Assembly (NCBI GenBank): GCA_965652565.1
Contig: CBFGWL010000003.1
Location: 1 to 64,000 of the forward strand
Direction: 5' to 3'
DNA: 64,000 bases
Source: RSA11 sp965652565
GTDB taxonomy: Bacteria; Actinomycetota; Thermoleophilia; Solirubrobacterales; 70-9
Shown: positions 63,859 to 64,000 of the stretch, in pieces
Layout of the letters: each line of letters begins with the position of its first letter
Numbering within the stretch: the stretch's first letter is position 1
Translations under genes and position numbers: made by a program
Notes under the pieces: model-generated
Databases searched by the model: none
The model's input: only the letters and a program-made list of their open reading frames with translations
What the model was told of the DNA's origin: nothing

Positions 63859-63999
63859 TCAGCCTTTGTTGGCCTGCTTCGCAAGGTCCGGCCACGACGT
63901 AGCGAGCTCCTCATGAATCACGCTTCGCGGCTCCCCGAGAGCCGCACCCAGGACGTTTTTGCGGATCGCGACGGCCCCCGCGACGAGTGTGGGGTGTTC
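63859..63999 (-). CDS. C-terminal end of an unidentified protein (truncated by window edge)
   Basis: The minus strand is open from the right edge to a TGA at 63859-63861 and reads EHPTLVAGAVAIRKN, VLGAALGEPRSVIHEELATS and WPDLAKQANKG, 47 residues with ordinary amino-acid balance and actinobacterial codon choice. I do not recognise it. The start lies beyond the window. It is 75 bases upstream of the beta-helix gene on the same strand. Confidence 0.45.
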   Translation of the reverse strand, partial: EHPTLVAGAVAIRKNVLGAALGEPRSVIHEELATSWPDLAKQANKG

Positions 64000-64000
64000 G

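Overview
The window is very GC-rich, gene-dense bacterial DNA with frequent GTG/TTG starts, many 1-4 base gene overlaps and actinobacterial hallmarks: a dnaK-grpE-dnaJ-hspR operon, myo-inositol-phosphate synthase with inositol-lipid genes, a fadE/fadA/fabG4/MaoC lipid cluster arranged as in mycobacteria, a CsoR repressor and purS/purQ/purL as separate genes. Secreted GGxGND-repeat proteins and many family-type sulfotransferases make a deep-branching actinomycete (Thermoleophilia/Solirubrobacterales-like) my best guess; that is inference, as no rRNA is present.

Layout. 1-6.5 kb: five minus-strand fatty-acid genes behind a perfect 11-bp-arm palindrome; a roughly 60-bp-period repeat sits at the left edge. 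6.5-9.6 kb: tRNA-Val, a short-chain dehydrogenase, a small membrane-anchored protein, lgt, tRNA-Glu and an HTH protein of foreign-looking composition. 10-17.5 kb: argF, a nuclease-fold protein, a phasin-like protein, an RNA uracil methyltransferase, an LLM oxidoreductase, a zinc ribbon protein, a divergent uracil-DNA glycosylase and a glycosyltransferase-PHP fusion. 17.6-20.4 kb: inositol-lipid cluster (PAP2-type enzyme, CDP-alcohol phosphatidyltransferase, ino1). 20.4-24 kb: alpha/beta hydrolase, nth, secreted nuclease-fold protein, cytochrome c. 24-32.6 kb: heat-shock block dnaK-grpE-dnaJ-hspR and clpB, with a glycosyltransferase between.

32.7-62.6 kb is the most unusual part. Seven purine genes (purD, purE, purB, purC, purS, purQ, purL) lie in pathway-like order on the plus strand, and between and around them are ten sulfotransferase-fold genes, six glycosyltransferases of two families, a nucleotide-sugar epimerase, an LPFTG-anchored small protein, a multi-pass membrane protein, a lipoprotein and two secreted calcium-binding-repeat proteins. 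Two glycosyltransferase/sulfotransferase junctions are translationally coupled by 4-bp overlaps. I read this as a lineage-specific set of enzymes making sulfated surface glycans or glycolipids, grown by tandem duplication inside a purine operon. The window closes with a secreted beta-helix protein and the C-terminal end of an unidentified gene.
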